NCBI GenBank assembly: GCA_944380625.1 | Contig: CALWIE010000162.1 | Coordinates: forward strand, 1-12,331 | Direction: 5' to 3' | Source: an uncultured Clostridia bacterium | GTDB taxonomy: Bacteria > Bacillota_A > Clostridia > Oscillospirales > Acutalibacteraceae | Length of the DNA stretch: 12,331 nt | Part shown: positions 11,780-12,331 of the stretch, piece by piece | How positions within the stretch are numbered: position 1 is the stretch's first letter | Layout: each line of letters starts with the position of its first letter | Translations under genes and position numbers: made by a program | The notes under the pieces: generated by a model | The model's database searches: none | What the model saw: only the letters and a program-made list of their open reading frames with translations | What the model was told of the DNA's origin: nothing

Positions 11780-12331
11780 TTACTTGGTGCCCTCGTAGAC
11801 AGCCACGGCGCAGGCCACAGTGGCGCCCACCATGGGGTTGTTGCCCATGCCCATGAGGCCCATCATTTCCACGTGGGCGGGCACGGAGGAGGAGCCGGCG
11901 AACTGGGCGTCGCCGTGCATGCGGCCCATGGAGTCGGTCAGGCCGTAAGAGGCGGGGCCGGCAGCCATGTTGTCGGGATGCAGGGTGCGGCCGGTGCCGC
12001 CGCCGGAGGCCACGGAGAAGTACTTCTTGCCGTTCTCGTTGGCCCACTTCTTATAGGTGCCGGCCACCAGGTGCTGGAAGCGGGTGGGGTTGGTGGAGTT
12101 GCCGGTGATGGACACGTCCACGCCCTCGGCCTTCATGATGGCCACGCCCTCCAGGACGTCGTTGGCGCCGTAGCACTTGACAGCGGCGCGCTCGCCGTCG
12201 GAGAAGGGCTTCTCCTCCAGGACCTTCAGCTCGCCGGTGAAGAAGTCGTAGTCGGTCTTCACGTAGGTGAAGCCATTGATACGGGAGATGATGTAAGCGG
12301 CGTCCTTGCCCAGGCCGTTGAGGATGATGCG
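11780..12331 (-). CDS. GGGtGRT-family protein, C-terminal part (runs off right edge)
   Basis: The open frame continues to the window edge, so the visible 183 residues are the C-terminal part; the first visible residues are RIILNGLGKDAAYIISRING. A GTG at 12260-12262 is internal, not the start, because the coding pattern and frame continue upstream. The protein carries the motif that names the family, ASGGGTGRTLHPDNMAAGP (about residues 114-132 of the fragment), then GLTDSMGRMHGDAQFAGSSSVPAHVEMMGLMGMGNNPMVGATVA. The family (Pfam GGGtGRT, about 330 residues, from memory) has no established function; in some clostridia and spirochaetes I recall it beside a NifU/IscU-like iron-sulfur scaffold gene, which would lie outside this window. 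Codon use matches the neighbours. Confidence 0.85.
   Translation of the reverse strand, partial: RIILNGLGKDAAYIISRINGFTYVKTDYDFFTGELKVLEEKPFSDGERAAVKCYGANDVLEGVAIMKAEGVDVSITGNSTNPTRFQHLVAGTYKKWANENGKKYFSVASGGGTGRTLHPDNMAAGPASYGLTDSMGRMHGDAQFAGSSSVPAHVEMMGLMGMGNNPMVGATVACAVAVYEGTK

Noticed and set aside
1..12331. CRISPR arrays, insertion sequences, integrases, tRNA attachment sites
   Set aside because: No evenly spaced repeats, transposase or recombinase motifs, or tRNA-like cloverleaf were found; genes are core metabolic, translation and sporulation functions.

Overview
The window reads as chromosomal DNA of a GC-rich, endospore-forming member of the Clostridia, most likely an Oscillospiraceae-type gut bacterium (Flavonifractor, Lawsonibacter, Intestinimonas or a relative). 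The evidence is the spoIIGA-sigE pair, the Firmicutes-type order ylxM-ffh-rpsP-khpA-rimM-trmD, AGGAGG-like ribosome sites, and strong G/C preference at third codon positions. The genus is inference. I see no transposase, integrase, phage gene, CRISPR array, tRNA or rRNA.

Layout. 1-60 (-): the first 20 codons of an HPr-family phosphocarrier, with its own promoter at 153-180. 379-4042 (-): a six-gene translation and secretion operon read ylxM, ffh, rpsP, khpA, rimM, trmD, driven by a consensus promoter (TTGACA-17-TATAAT) with an 8-bp dyad at its start site. rplS, often next after trmD, is absent here. 4203-4615 (-): two small overlapping genes (45 and 92 codons) encoding unrecognised, probably membrane-associated proteins, ending at a bidirectional terminator. 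4753-7342 (+): a low-specificity threonine aldolase, then a 181-bp spacer with a possible short leader ORF and RNA hairpins, then a MATE-family exporter, closed by a bidirectional terminator. The small-gene pair and the threonine aldolase gene diverge from two promoters whose -35 boxes lie in the two arms of one perfect 9-1-9 palindrome (4672-4690).

7466-8729 (-): L-lactate dehydrogenase, with a CrcB/FluC fluoride-channel gene 16 bp downstream. The CrcB protein is only 98 residues and appears to lack the end of TM1 and most of TM2, including the conserved pore Asn. 8962-10541 (+): spoIIGA-sigE, the pro-sigma-E processing protease and its substrate, divergent from ldh across a spacer with a 9-bp inverted repeat. 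10627-10815 (-): a 62-residue protein of unknown function with its own strong promoter, an A/T-rich upstream tract and a roughly 97-nt leader. 11165-11647 (-): a YpsA/DUF1273 SLOG-family protein with its own promoter and terminator. 11780-12331 (-): the C-terminal part of a GGGtGRT-family protein that runs off the right edge.

The candidates for something undescribed are modest: the two-gene small-protein operon sharing a palindromic control region with threonine aldolase, the internally shortened CrcB, the strongly expressed-looking 62-residue orphan, and the possible leader-peptide region before the MATE gene. I found no large novel multi-gene system. Most of the window is core-genome content.
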